From Sciurus carolinensis (taxonomy: Eukaryota > Chordata > Mammalia > Rodentia > Sciuridae): 64,000 nt of DNA. Each line of letters opens with the position of its first letter. Position 1 is the first letter of the stretch. The stretch spans positions 18,365,678 through 18,429,677 of the forward strand of contig NC_062227.1 in the NCBI RefSeq assembly GCF_902686445.1, in the 5' to 3' direction. Below the pieces are notes generated by a model. It saw nothing but the letters and a program-made list of their open reading frames with translations. It searched no databases and was not told where the DNA came from. A program made the translations under genes and the position numbers. Shown here one piece after another: positions 47,690 to 63,309 of this stretch.

Positions 47690-47875
47690 AAATTCTTGCA
47701 GTCATAACTTCATGAACTTAGGAGGGTAGCTACTATTACCTTCTTCTGAGGTATCCCATTATCTCAGCTTTATTGAGGATAGTTATCTGACTTGCCCAAG
47801 GTCACAAAGTCACTATTTTCATGGTTGAGACTGAAGCCTTCATTCAGTGTACTTTGACAACACCACATTTCCAGA
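47690..47875 (+). repeat. MIR SINE
   Basis: 'tagctactattaccttctt', 'ctgacttgcccaaggtcaca' and 'aagtcactattttcatggtt' are typical MIR core and 3' half. Confidence 0.75.
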
Positions 47876-48826
47876 TGTCGTGTGCTATCTTGTTTATTTA
47901 TTAATTAATTTAAGAAATTTTCATCTTCTCATTTGATAAATATTCACTGCTTTGTATGGGCAGTAACTGTGGTTAAGTTTCAAAGCCATTTCTTTGCCTC
48001 CAGGGATTACAGTTAGTACAATTAATCCAGGATTGCAATGTGTATACATAGATAATGCAGTAATAAAGAAGCATTATTTCATAGTACATAATATAAGCAC
48101 TTAAAATGCTTCTTGCTTATGACTGTTGCCATTTCAAAACATTACATGGACGCAAATTTAAGAGTTCAAAAGAGAAAGGTATAATTCAACTAACACATTC
48201 CAGGACAGATAACTTCAGAATTTATGGCTCATTAAAACTCTATTTTAATTATCCCAGTTTTAATTAAAGCATTCAGCAGAGTTGGTGAAATGCAATTATG
48301 AGCAACTGACTTAAGATATATAATAAGCAAATATTTCTTCAAAAATGCCTTATTGTCACTAGATCTGTGCATTTAAAATGAAGTGTCATTTTATTTCAAA
48401 TGAAACATTGGTACACAGCATATAAAACTGTTGCCATTAAACACTACATTGTCAACTAAAATGGAACCAAGTCATTCTTAGGGTCCACCATTCTATGACT
48501 GTTCAATTTGCACAGAAATAATTCCAGTTATGACATACACATTCAATAGCAGAACAGCTTCAGGTAACTACAGACACCAAGAGAAGATAGTAAAGACCTC
48601 ACTTTAACTGCACCAATGAATGATGCACACCTCAATCTTAACCAGTCATCTACTGCCAAGCAGTGGCCATGACATGGTCTAACACAGCCTGTGAGACAGC
48701 CTTTCTCATTCCTCCTGACAATGTCTAAGAAATTATAAAATTCTTAAAATAATCTTGGTTGCTAAGGTTTTTACGATGCACGGTGGGATCCTGTGTAAAA
48801 CACAGGACAAAAAATGAGTTAACAGG
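47876..48826. other. Unassigned AT-rich sequence
   Basis: No gene or repeat recognised. Confidence 0.5.
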
Positions 48827-48993
48827 CTGGACATTATTTTTTTAATTTTTAGTTGTAGATGGACAAAATACCTTTATTTTATTTATTCATTTATTTATAT
48901 GTGGTGCTGAGAATTGAAACCAGTGCCTCACACAGGCTAGGCAAGTGCTGTACCACTGAACCACAACCCCAGCACCTGGACACTATTTTTTTA
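48827..48993 (-). mobile_element. ID-derived SINE (minus) with target-site duplication
   Basis: The SINE body is 48,845-48,975. Read on minus it has 'gtgctggggttgtggttcag', 'gtggtacagcacttgcctag' and 'caccacatataaataaat', followed by a longer A/T-rich 3' module ('acaactaaaaatt'). The flanking repeat CTGGACA[T/C]TATTTTTTT at 48,827 and 48,976 marks the target duplication. Confidence 0.85.
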
Positions 48994-51900
48994 ACCAACA
49001 GACAACACATTAGAAGAAATGACAGAGAAGAAGTTTAGAATGTACATACTCAAACTGACCTGTGAAGTAAAGTATAGAATAAGGAATGAAATTAAAGTAA
49101 AATACAGGAAATGAAAGATCACCTCAATAAAGAATTAGAAATTGTGAAAAAATACCAAGCACAAATCCTTGCAATGAAGAAATCTATAAACCAAATTAAA
49201 AATTTAATAGAAAGCATCACCAACAGCCTAGACCATTTGGAAGTTGGAACCTGAGACAAAGAAGAACAAATGTATACCCTAAAAATGAAATCAACCACCC
49301 AGAGAAGTTGGAAAAAACCATGAACAGAGCTTCCAATAAATATGGGATGAAATAAAAATACCAAATTTAATATTTATCAGAAAAGAAAAAGGCATGGAGA
49401 TAAAAACCTAAGGCATGATCAGTCTTTTCAATGACATGACAGATAATTTCCCAAATCTAAAGAATGATATGGGATATCAAATATAAGAGGCTTACAGAAC
49501 CACAAGTGTACACAATTACAACATATCCACACTTATGCAAATTATAAGAATAACTGGAATACAGAATAATGATAGAACTTTAAAATCTGTGAGAGAAACA
49601 AATCAAATTACATGTAGGGGAAAACCAATTTGGATTTCAGCTGATTTTTCAACCCAGTCACTCAAAGACACTCACAGACTGAATGTAAATGTTTGGGAAA
49701 AAAACATATAACTTATATGACCTTCATAAACAAGTTGGGATTTCCATCCTCATATCCAATCTAGTGGACCTCAAGCGAAATTTAGAAGGAATAAAGAAGG
49801 ATATTTCATACTGCTTAAGGGAATCATACATCAAGAAGACATATTAATCCTAAATATATATTCCCCCAAAATGGAACATCTACATACAAACTCTTCTCAA
49901 CTTCAAGAATCAAGTAGAATACAAAACATTAATACTCACTTACTTTAATACACCTTTCTTTCCCCTGGATAGATCCTCCAAACAAAAACTAAGCAAATAA
50001 ACCATAGAATTAAATAATACAATCAATAATTTAGAATTAATATACATACATAGAACTTTTCATTCATCATCAAGCAAATACACAATCTCCTCAGCAGCTA
50101 TGGATTCTTTTCTAAAACAGACCATATGTTACAAAACAAAGCAACAATTATCCAACACAAAAAATAGAAATACTACCCTGCATTCTATCAGATCATTACA
50201 GAATGAAACTAGAAATCAATGATAAAATAAAAATAAAGGCTACTCCAACAACTGGAGCCTAAATAACAAATGGACTGCAATAGAAATTAAGGAGAAACTC
50301 TAAAAATGTACTTAGAGGTAAGTGACCACACCTATAAAGCATATCAAAATATCTGGAACTCTATAAAGGCAGACCTAAAAGTTGAGATCACTGCATTGAG
50401 CTCATTCATTAAAAGAATCAAAAGTCAACAAGTAAATGACCTAACTTTTACATCTCAAATCGCTAGAAAAAGGAGAACAAATCAACACCAAATGTAGTAG
50501 AAGACAGGAAGTAATTAAAACCAGAGTTGAAATCAATGAAATAAAAACAAAGGAAACAATTGAAAAGTTAAGAAAATTAGAAGTTGGTCGTTTGAGAACA
50601 CAAATTAATAAACTCTTAGCTACACACTGAAGTGAAAGAGAAAACCCAAATTACTAACATTCATCATGTAAAGGGTTTATCATAGTGGACACTACTGAAG
50701 TACAGAAGAAAATAAAATTATTTTGAAAATGTAACTTCAATGAAATAGAAAATCATGAATACCATGACAAATTTTTAGAATAATTAATCTACCCAAACTG
50801 AATCAAGAGGACATGCACAATGTAAACAGAACAATAAAAACATTAAAATTGAACATGTATCAAAAGTGTACCAACCAAGAGAAGCCACGTCCCAGCGATG
50901 AATGATGAATTTTCACTTGAGTTCCACAATGCCTTCAAAGAAGAATTAACACCTATACTCCTCAAATTATACCATTTAATAGATAAGAACTCTTCCTAAT
51001 TCATTCTATGAGTATTGTGTTGCTAAAAAAAAAAAACAAAGTCATATGAAGAAGTGAAAACTTCAAATCAATATCCCTGATGAACCAGACACAATTTTTT
51101 TAAAAAAATTCTCTCAAATCACATGCAAAAACACATTAAAAAGATGGTGCTCCACAATCCACAGAGATGCAATGTTATTTTAATATATGGAAATCAATAA
51201 ACACAACTAATCACATCAATAGAGTTAAAGATGAGAATCATATGGTCATTGCGATAGATGGAGAAAATACATTTGACAAAATGCAGATCCATTCATGTTT
51301 AAAACACTTGAAGAACAAGTGATAGTAGGACCATCGCTCAACAATGTGAAAGTCTTCTATGCTAAGTGAAGGAAAACATCATTCTAAATAGAGAAAAAAT
51401 GAAGCCTTTCCCATAAAAACTGGAAGAGGGCACTCTTTCACTTCTTTTTGACATAGTCCTTAAAATTCCGGCCAGAGCAATTGGACAGATGATAGAAATT
51501 AAAGACTTATGAATAGGAAAATAATAATTTAACATATCATTATTTCCCAAAGACAAAATTCTACATTTAAAAGACCAAAATCTCCATCAGAAAATTTCTA
51601 CACCTAATAAAGAAATTCAGAAAAATAGCAGGGTATAAAATCAATACCATAAATCAACTGCATTTCTATACATCAGTGATGAATCAACTGAAGGAGAAAT
51701 TATTAAAACTAGTCCATTCACAATAACTGCAAAAAAAGGGGAATCAACCTAATGAAAGAGGGGATAGACCCCTACAATGGAAACTACAGAATCCTAAATA
51801 AAAAAGTGGAGAAAAATCCTTAGAAGATGGAAAGATCTCCCATGCTCTTGAAAAGGCAGAATTAATATTGTCAAACTGATCATACTACCAAGACTGTTAC

Positions 51901-53604
51901 AGATTTAATGCTACTCCTACTAAAATACCAATGACATTTTTCTCAGAACTAGAAAAAGCAATCGTGAATTTATTTGCCAAACAAGAGGCCCAGAATAGCC
52001 ACAGTGATAAATACCAAGAAGAGTAAAGAAGGAGGGATCACAATGTAAACCTAGAGAGTAATGGTAACAAAAATGGCATGGCATTGGCATCAAAATAGAC
52101 GTGTAGTACAATGGTCCAGAAGACACAGAGGCGAACCCAAATAAATAGGGTTTTCTCATACTAAATTAAGGCACCAAAAACATACACTTTAAAAAAAAAG
52201 ATAGCCTATGAAACAAATGGTGCTGACAAAAATGGAAATTGATATGTAGCAAAATAAAATCAAAACTCTCTATCTAATCCTGTGGAAAAATCAACTCAAA
52301 GGTGAGTAAAGATGTAGGCACTAAAACAGAGACCTTGCAAATAAGATAAAGTAGGAACAAATCTCCACCTAGTCAGCTTAGAAACTGACCTCTTTAGCAA
52401 GTCTCCAAAAGAACAAGAATAGAATCAAGAAACCATAATACGGATGGACTCAAAATAAAAATCTTCTCAGCAATGGAAACAATCTGTCAATCTGTAATAT
52501 GAAGAGAGTGCCTACAGAATGGAAGAAAATCTTACCATATACACCTTAGATAAAGTGATAGTCTACAGAATGTATAAAGAACTCAAAAACTTAATATCAA
52601 AAATATCCTAATCAGGGCTGGGGATATAGCTCAATTGGTAGAGTGCTTGCCTTGCAAGAACAAGTCCCTGGGTTCAATCCCCAGCACCACAAAAAAAAAA
52701 AAAAAGAAAGAAAACATTGAATAAAATGGGATAATGAACTGAACCAACACTTCACAGAAGAAAAAATAGAAATTACCAACTAACGTGAAAAATTCCTCAT
52801 CATCTCTAGCAATTAGAGATATGCAGCTCAAAACTTCTTAGATATTTTATCCCACTCATATTACAATGAGAATTTTTAAAAAAACAAAACAAAAAAAATA
52901 TGTTTTGTTGATGTATGGAAAAACGTACACTCATACATTGCTGCTTGGTCTACAAATTGATTTAACCTTTCTTGAAATTTTATTGAGAATTCTCAAAAAA
53001 CTCAGAATGAAACCACCATTTGACCCAGTTATCCCACTCCTTGGTACAAAAAGAAAAAGAATTTAAAACCACCATACTACAGTGACTCAACCACATCATT
53101 GTTTATAGCAGCTCATTTCACAATAAGTAAACTAGGGAATGAGCATAGATGCCCTTAAACATATGAACGGATAAAGAAAATGTAGTATATGCAGACAATG
53201 GAATGTTATGTAGACTTAAAGACAAAGGAAATTATGGCATTTCCTAGTAATTTCATGGATCTAGAGCATACCACAACAAATGAAATGGGTAAAACCCAAA
53301 AACCTAAAGGCCAAATATTTTATCTGGCAGGTAAATGCTGATCCATAATGGGGGGTAGGTAGAATGAAAAGTTCTTGGATTGTGCAGGAGGTAGTGAGAG
53401 GAAAGGAATCAGTGTAAAGAGGGGAATGACATTAAAATGATCTGGACATCATTACCCTGAATATGTATGTGATTACACCACCTTTGTATCTGCAACACTT
53501 GCAGCCTGTAAAAGGACAATTTGTACTCGTTTTGTGTACAATTTTTTCTGAATGCATTGTACTGTCACATAACTAATTGAAAATTGTTATAAAAATTTTT
53601 TCAC
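48994..53604 (+). mobile_element. L1-C: very decayed LINE-1
   Basis: ORF1-like sequence runs from about 49,010 to 49,660. ORF2-like sequence runs from about 49,665 to 53,060: endonuclease, RT-region text such as 'gaaaatacatttgacaaaatgc', and 'accaccatttgacccagtta' near the end. A 3'UTR follows to about 53,600. At about 49,660 the ORF1 text ('gctgatttttcaacccag') jumps straight to ORF2 text that in L1-B lies roughly 450 bp further on, so there is an internal deletion. Every frame is full of stops. An ID SINE sits inside at 52,615-52,714. The element ends right against the last ghost finger of the zinc-finger array. Confidence 0.88.
52615..52714 (+). mobile_element. ID SINE, well preserved, inside L1-C
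   Basis: Complete tRNA-like head: 'ggctggggatatagctca', 'ttggtagagtgcttgcctt' and 'ctgggttcaatccccagca', then a pure A-run of 15. Low divergence suggests a young copy. The internal A and B boxes of the RNA polymerase III promoter are visible. Confidence 0.92.
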
Positions 53605-56400
<2,796 letters not shown>

Positions 56401-56814
56401 TTAGTAGACTGGGATGAATATATTTTGTATATATAATGGGAAATTATACCAGAGTTAGCAATGTCAGGACATCAGCAGTGTAGCAGACTAGTAATCAAAG
56501 GCCATCATTACTTCAGAAATATGTTACATAAAAATGTACAGTCACAAATATGTTGTAAAAATTGCACAAATTTTTGTAGAGAGCACTATATCCAAGATAT
56601 TTCTAAGGAGAGCAATATAGTATAGAGAAGGAATGTATCTTACTTTTATCAACTAAAGTATTTCCTCCTTTCTTACATAACATTGTGCAAATAGAAAAAA
56701 TCTATAAGCTGCCTTCACTCTCAGTAGAATAAGGTAAATATAAAACACACACCAAAGTTTCTGGCTTCTTTGAAGATTGTCACATATCTGAATCATGAGG
56801 TCATTCTACTTTTA

Positions 56815-56995
56815 TTTATTTTTTATGTGTGGTTCTTGGGATTAAGCCAAAGGATGCTATACAACTGAACTCCAATACAAGTCCTTTAAAAATTGTTTGA
56901 GACGTTCTTTCTAAGTTCTGTGACCTGCCTCAAACTTGAAATTCTTTCAAATAACCACCCAATTTGCTGAGATTTCAAGCATGTAGCTTGAAATT
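56815..56995 (-). repeat. Degenerate B1-dID-type SINE (minus)
   Basis: ID-like half 'ggttcttgggattaagcc', then 'tgacctgcctcaaacttgaa' and 'ctgagatttcaagcatgta' from the B1 half, as reverse complements with many changes. Confidence 0.6.
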
Positions 56996-57304
56996 TTACT
57001 ACTTTTATTATTTCATAACTATCACCTTGTTTTCACAAATGTCTCTATAATCTACTGTTGACTGTTTTTTCAATGTACAAAACAATTAAAAATAGTACCA
57101 CACACAAAAAAAGGAAAGGAGGAATTAATCAAAGTAATAAACCCAAACATTACAAATTGAACATTAGTGAGTTATGAATTGTCAAAAGATCGATAAATAA
57201 TCTTTTAAAGAAAGTTTAGTGAGCTAAATTCAGAGAAAAATTGTTAATATAAATAAGCAGAATTTTTATATGTGAAGAATTCCTTAAGGGAATGTGTCTG
57301 AAAG

Positions 57305-57425
57305 AGGTAGGCGTGGTGTACAAATCTGTAGTCCTAGCAACATTGGGGAGGCTGAGTAAGGAGAACCATGAGTTCAAAGTCAAAGTCAGTCTTAGCAACT
57401 TAGTGAGATCCCATGAAAAATGAAA
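57305..57425 (+). repeat. B1-type SINE monomer
   Basis: 'ggtaggcgtggtgtacaaat', 'agtcctagcaacattgggga', 'ggctgagtaaggagaacc' and 'agcaacttagtgagatccca'. Confidence 0.8.
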
Positions 57426-57547
57426 AACCTATAGAATAGATATAAAGGGAAGTGGGAATAAAATATATAAAGGAAAATGTGAAAGGAATCAAAACATGCC
57501 ACTATTAAATGCAGTGAACCACACATTAAACCATTAAGCAAATTAGT

Positions 57548-57625
57548 AATATATATATATATATTACTAATTACATATATGTATATGTATATATATATAT
57601 GTATATACATATACATATATAAAAT
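57548..57625. repeat. TA/TATG-rich low-complexity tract
   Basis: Alternating TA with scattered TATG and ACAT, partly self-complementary ('atatatgtatatgtatat' and its inverse), so it could form a hairpin. Confidence 0.9.
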
Positions 57626-57769
57626 ATAGAATACAACTTACATGGTAGGAGTAGTGAGTTCTTCACTTTTAAAATTGTATTATATTATTAATGCAATATT
57701 ATAAAGCAAATCAAAACAACTTAACTACCAAAATTAAATCTAAAAGAAATAACTGCCAAGTCAGTAGCA

Positions 57770-58440
57770 AGAAATGGAGCACGACCTACACTTAGGAACA
57801 TTCTGTGGCTCTCCAGTTCCAGGCTGCTGGGTAAGATGGGGGACTCAGGAAACAGGTGCAGCCTCTGCCCTGCAAACCTCCAGAACGACTGCTGTGACTG
57901 CTCACTGGTTGACCTAGGCTGTGAAAGACTGGTAGACCTCTCTGCATGACCTGAGGGTGGCATTTATCTTTCCAACCCCAGACCCAGGATTCCTTGGCTG
58001 TAAAGTCTCCTGGACCAATCATTTTCAAAGTTGCACTGAAAATAGCACCATTGGAAGGTTTTTCAAGAAGAATGGTGGCCAATCAAAACTGCCAATTCCA
58101 GCAGGTGGGTGAATGAATGATAGAAAGTTTGGCCAATCAACACAGACAAGGGCCCTCATTGACCACTCTGTGCAGGCTCTATTAGATGACACCTTGTCCT
58201 GAGAAGGCAAACAAAAGTCAATTCATGCCAGAAGGGGAGCAAACCTGTGGAACATGATGAGTGAAACAGTGAGCACTTTGCACAGTTGTTTTGTTCTACC
58301 AAAGAAAGACCCTGCAGGGTAACAAACAATTTGACCAATTAGAAATGTCCAACATCCTTCAGGAAGATATACTAGGCATTTGTAGAACACCTGTGTATAT
58401 ATTATGAAACAGCTGCTCTCAACTTGCCCCCCAAACATTT
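57770..58440. promoter_or_regulatory. CCAAT-box cluster, possible LTR or promoter-like unit
   Basis: Five CCAAT motifs on the plus strand within 325 bp (58,015, 58,079, 58,092, 58,133 and 58,335), three in 'GGCCAATCA' or 'GACCAATCA' form, in a less AT-rich unit than the flanks. 'gtgtatatattatg' follows at about 58,391. This is the look of a retroviral U3 or an NF-Y-type promoter. No LTR ends, target duplication or coding partner was found. Confidence 0.35.
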
Positions 58441-58530
58441 AAAACTTTTGCTACATCTGTACATTCTAAATTTTAAACAGGTTGCTGATATATGTTACAG
58501 TAATAATACAATGTTACATAAATATCCATT

Positions 58531-58617
58531 TTTTTTTTTGCGGTGCTGGGGATTGAACTCAGGGCCTTGTGCTTGCAAGGCAAGCACTCTACCAACTGAG
58601 TTATATCCCCAGCCCCC
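58531..58617 (-). mobile_element. ID SINE (minus), well preserved
   Basis: On minus: 'ggggctggggatataactca', 'gttggtagagtgcttgcctt', 'tgagttcaatccccagcac' and an A-run (T-run 58,531-58,541 on plus). Confidence 0.92.
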
Positions 58618-59514
58618 ATTTGTTTTAAAAAGTCAGAAATGTCTTCTGGAAGTGACATTGAAATGGAGTTGTTAGACCACCTCTATAAATGACATTGTCT
58701 ATGTTTATTCAGGTGGTTAGAGGACATTGAGAAGACTTTGACCTTGAGAAGGGAGGGTCCTGGGTCAGACTGGCTATGTGTAAATTATATTTTTCATATT
58801 ATAATCATTGCTTGGTGTATGCATTTTACTCCTCATTCCTGTATATATAGTTGACAATGCTAAGTATTTTTTTAGATATATCAACTTCTTAGATATAGTA
58901 ATGTTCTAAGTAGAAGCAATAAAATATAACACATTTTGTAAATTTCTTTTTTTTTGAACACTTCTAGGAAATGTTTTGTAGAGGACAATTGCCAAAAAAC
59001 CTATTGAGCAATAAGCATTTTATGCTGGTTCTCTAAAGCACCTTGCCAGTGTGCTTACAATGAGGCAAAAGTAACCATTGATCCAATGTCTGTGGGTTTT
59101 GTTTTACTTCGATCTGTAAATAGTGTATATAAAGAACAAACAAGTTGTAATCTACACCTAGTTTTTCTAGATGTTAATGAGGTGGCCAATGTATGATAAA
59201 AGTAGAATTAGTAAACAAATATTGTATGTTTTGTGCTAAAATTTCTAGGAAGGATTTTCTTCTTAAAATCAAATAATTATAACACACTGGGTTGGTGAAG
59301 GACCAGAATACTCATATTTTAAAGTGATTTTCAAATTAGAAGTATTGTTATATGTGTGCAGTTTCTTGAAGACTTTCATGAACATAGTGGACAAATTGAG
59401 TTTTTAAATCAAATATCTAGTCTGTCTAGATGTTTAGAAGTGCCTGATGAATGTTAAATGTACAGGTACTAAAATATCACTTCATATGTCTAAATGTTCT
59501 GTCTGATATGTAGA

Positions 59515-59815
59515 CGCTAGCACACAATAAGTTGGGGGGACACAGAATAAAATTTCATTGGATTTAATAAAGTAAAATTAAGGGAAGGAAGTGGAGATGA
59601 GTATAAGAATGATAATAGAATGAATCACATAAACTTCCTTTGTTCATATATGAATACATGAGCAGTGTAACTCCACATTGCATACAACCACAAACATGGG
59701 AAGTTTCATTCCATGTATGTACTTAAGTCAAAATACATACTACTGTCATGTATATCTAAAAAGAATAAAAATTTTAAAAAAGAAAAATAAAAAATCTAAA
59801 AGAAATACAAATAGT
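59515..59815 (+). mobile_element. L1 3' end fragment
   Basis: 'tagaatgaatcacataaac', 'gttcatatatgaatacatga', 'gtgtaactccacattgcat' and 'caaaatacatactactgtca' followed by 'aaagaataaaaa' and an A-rich tail. This resembles another squirrel L1 3'UTR subtype; it differs from those of L1-A and L1-B. Confidence 0.6.
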
Positions 59816-59949
59816 TCAATCTACAGGGAACTCTAAATCTAAGGAAGCAAATAGAATGAAAGCAAGGAATAGAAAAGTGTTACATAAAAACTTGGCCCAA
59901 AAAAAGCTGGGAAGACCAAATTATGATATAAAAATAGTTTAAAACAAGA

Positions 59950-60285
59950 AGTTGGAGCTTCCTGTGGGGGTTGCTAACTGCTTCCTATGCTCTGGCTGCT
60001 GAATGCGGGGTGGGGGTGCCTGAGACAGCGCTTCAGTGCTGAGAGCCCGACTTGAAACCGTACAGCTCTGCCCCTGGCCTCAGGCTTAACACTGGGCGTG
60101 TGTGGTACGGTGGGGACCTCAGTGCCAGTCTCCTCCAACCAGCCCCGCCTGACCCCTACCTGGGCCCCCACAGACACAGCCTGCAAACACTGCCCCCAAG
60201 ACTATGGGATGGCAGTGCTGTCCACTGAATGTGAGGACCCCAGCCTGGGGCTTCACATGTTGTGTACTACCTGCAGGAGACACAC
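59950..60285. other. Isolated GC-rich island in the intron, unassigned
   Basis: About 335 bp of GC-rich sequence in an AT-rich intron, directly followed by a B1-dID SINE. ORFs of 70-77 codons overlap on both strands with no recognised domain. It may be a fragment of a processed transcript or of a repeat I do not know. Confidence 0.4.
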
Positions 60286-60287
60286 AA

Positions 60288-60466
60288 GAGCCAGGTGTGG
60301 CCGCACACACCTGTGAGCCCAGTGACTCAGGATGGTGGGTCCCGAGCATCACAGCAACTTAGTGAGAACCTGTGTGAAAATAAAAACATAAAAGGGTTGG
60401 GGAGGTGACTTAGGGGCAAAGCACCCTGGGTCCAACCCCCAGCACCAAAAAAAAAAAAAAAAAAAA
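60288..60466 (+). mobile_element. B1-dID-type dimeric SINE with poly-A tail
   Basis: B1 half ('gccaggtgtggccgcacaca', 'gtgagcccagtgactcagga', 'agcaacttagtgagaacctg') and ID-like half ('gggttggggaggtgacttag', 'tgggtccaacccccagcacc'), ending in about 20 A's. Confidence 0.9.
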
Positions 60467-61989
60467 GGCAGGCAAGCAAAAAGTTATCTAAGATAAAATT
60501 ATTTTAAGTAAAAAAACTTTGAAAATAGGCAAAGTAGAATATTATATGAAGATATAAAAACTTTCCCTAGAATACTGCTAAAAGAGTAGATGAAGTTTCA
60601 ACTCACTCCATATATCTAAGATATAAAATGTTAAGATTGACAGAAGTAAATAAATAGAAAGCAACACTTGAATAATTGGAGAACAATATGCACTTGCTGT
60701 AAAGGAAAAGTCAAACAAAAAGGAAATTTAAAAACAAAGGCTTTGAAAATAATTTAAACAAATTTGATGTACATACTAATTGTTTTCAACAGAAATGGAA
60801 TATCAAAGTGGATCAACCAATGGGAAATTAATAAACCAAAGGTTAATAGGTGTAAAAATATTAAAATTATTTTCTGATCATCATAGAATAATATTAGAAA
60901 TCAAAAGTGGAAACAATGCTCAAAAATCCACATATATGTGGCAATTGATTGAACAGTCTTCAACATAAACTTTTTCCAGAATTGAATGATTAAAAGACAT
61001 TTGTACTTCTCAAAATTATCTGAAGACTCCATGTTAATACCTCGCAAACTCCCAGTGATATCTTTTGCAAAGACAGAAAAAAATTATTCTAGAAATTTTA
61101 TGGAATCTGAAAATTTTATGGATATATCAAATGTATTCAAAATAGAAACAAAATTGGGAGAAGGTTGTTTCATGATTTAAAAATATTAAAAACTCTAAAA
61201 TTTAATTAGTAGTAGTGACATCAATTAAGAGAGATGGACATAGTGAATTGAGTGTAATAAACCTTGCATATACAGCAAATTAAGATATTTGAATACAAAA
61301 TTTTATTACAGCCTTAATCAACAGAGCTACAATGTGGAAGCAAACCAAATAACCCTTGAAATGAGTGGATGGAGCTTTTTGGAGTATAAAAACTACAGAA
61401 TATTTTTCAAAATAAAAATAAATTTTTGCAAAATCTATAATCAGGATAAATCTTCAGTACATTATATTAACTGGAATATGTCACTACCACAAATGAAATT
61501 ATGGGAGAACTCTGCTTCTATAAGACAACTAAAAACAAAGAAAAAAACATGCAAAAAACCTTCTAAACAGATATGAGAATGACATTAGTGATAGGAGAAG
61601 ACAGAAATAAGTACTTATTTACATAGAAATATATTTCATGATTTTTGAGATGTAAGCATTCTATGGATATATATTGTGACAATTTGAATTAATATTGCTG
61701 AACAGTATGCATGATATGGTGAGAGAGCAATTATTCTTTTGTGGATTTGATAAAAATTAAAATTACAAACAAAACATAAACATGAAAAGAATTGTAAAAT
61801 GTTTCAAAGATACCTTTAAAATGCTATGATCTTTATCCTATAAATAAGAAAAAATTCATGAATATATATATATACAAAGAGCATGCATATAATTCAGAAT
61901 TCCTTTTGTAATTCTGAGGCAGGGAGTTAATAATTTTAATGCCATACTAAAAAATTTTGTGAGAACCTCTTTACAAATATAAATAGAAA

Positions 61990-62060
61990 GGGACTGGGGA
62001 TGTAGCTAATTATTAGAGTAACCCTCGATTCTATCCCTATTAAATCCACATGTAAAAAAT
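61990..62060 (+). repeat. Degenerate ID SINE
   Basis: 'gggactggggatgtagctaa' and 'ctcgattctatccct', with the middle part deleted. Old copy. Confidence 0.7.
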
Positions 62061-63088
62061 TTATATTACTATGTACATACACAGGATAAAAAAATCAATT
62101 TGAATAAAAAATGAAATTCTATTTAAAAGTGTACTATTTATAAAAACAAGTAAAAACATATAAAATTTTATTGGCAATACAAAAAATAATAAGCATATCT
62201 TAATTTCAACAATGTCCTAATTTCAGAAGTAATGGAAACTGTCATATATTCATAATATATACACAAAAATAAAACAGTGTTATATGAAGTGAGGAGACCT
62301 CTCCTAAACCATGAAATGCAGCCTATAAAATGAAAGAATGAAGGAAAAGAAAATTTAACCAACCATAGATGTTATTTACAAATGCTTTCATATAACTACA
62401 ATCTGCAAATATCCCTACATGCCACAGAAAAGCACTTATTGTGAAACTTGACTTTCATTTCACAGAAAATTCATAACAAATATTTATTTAAAAGAAGCAC
62501 ATATAAGTGAATTTTAATGAATAATATTAAACTGCTTTAGGATATTGATTTATTAAAATGCCTTGACCTAGAATTTTCCAAAAATGTGCACATGATCACC
62601 TGGAGACACACAAATAGCAGAAAATATTTAAGATCATGCTGCCACTAACTAGCAAAGGGGAGTTGGGTGGTTAATTTAAACAAACTGGGAAATCACTGTA
62701 GACAAACAGAAGATTTTAAAGAATTTAAAAACATGATAAATATAGGACAATTCATATTTGATGATAACAGAAGAAATAAAATGAAGTTTCTGAAAAATCT
62801 TTTCTGCTAGATATCTTCTCCATCAACATTTTAAAGTTTGGTTTCTACCTTAAACTTTGGGTCTCTCAACTGTGTCTTCTTATAAGTGTAGCCACAATAT
62901 TTTATATCACTGAATTTCTCTCAGTATTACTTTTCTAGAGAGAAGCATATATAACATACCAAGAAAGGTAGAACTTAAAAACTAAAAGCAATGTCATTCA
63001 TATTTTATTTATACAAAAAGTGCCCTGTTTTTCTTGAAAGCACAAATCTGAAACACATTCTTATAGAGAAGTTCCCAGAAGATATTCA

Positions 63089-63277
<189 letters not shown>

Positions 63278-63309
63278 CTAAAATAAGAATAAATAAATTA
63301 ATAGTACAG

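Noticed and set aside
52615..52690. Functional tRNA gene
   Set aside because: The A and B boxes belong to an ID SINE: no acceptor-stem pairing, a 3' 'ccagcacc' followed by poly-A, and several sister copies in the window.
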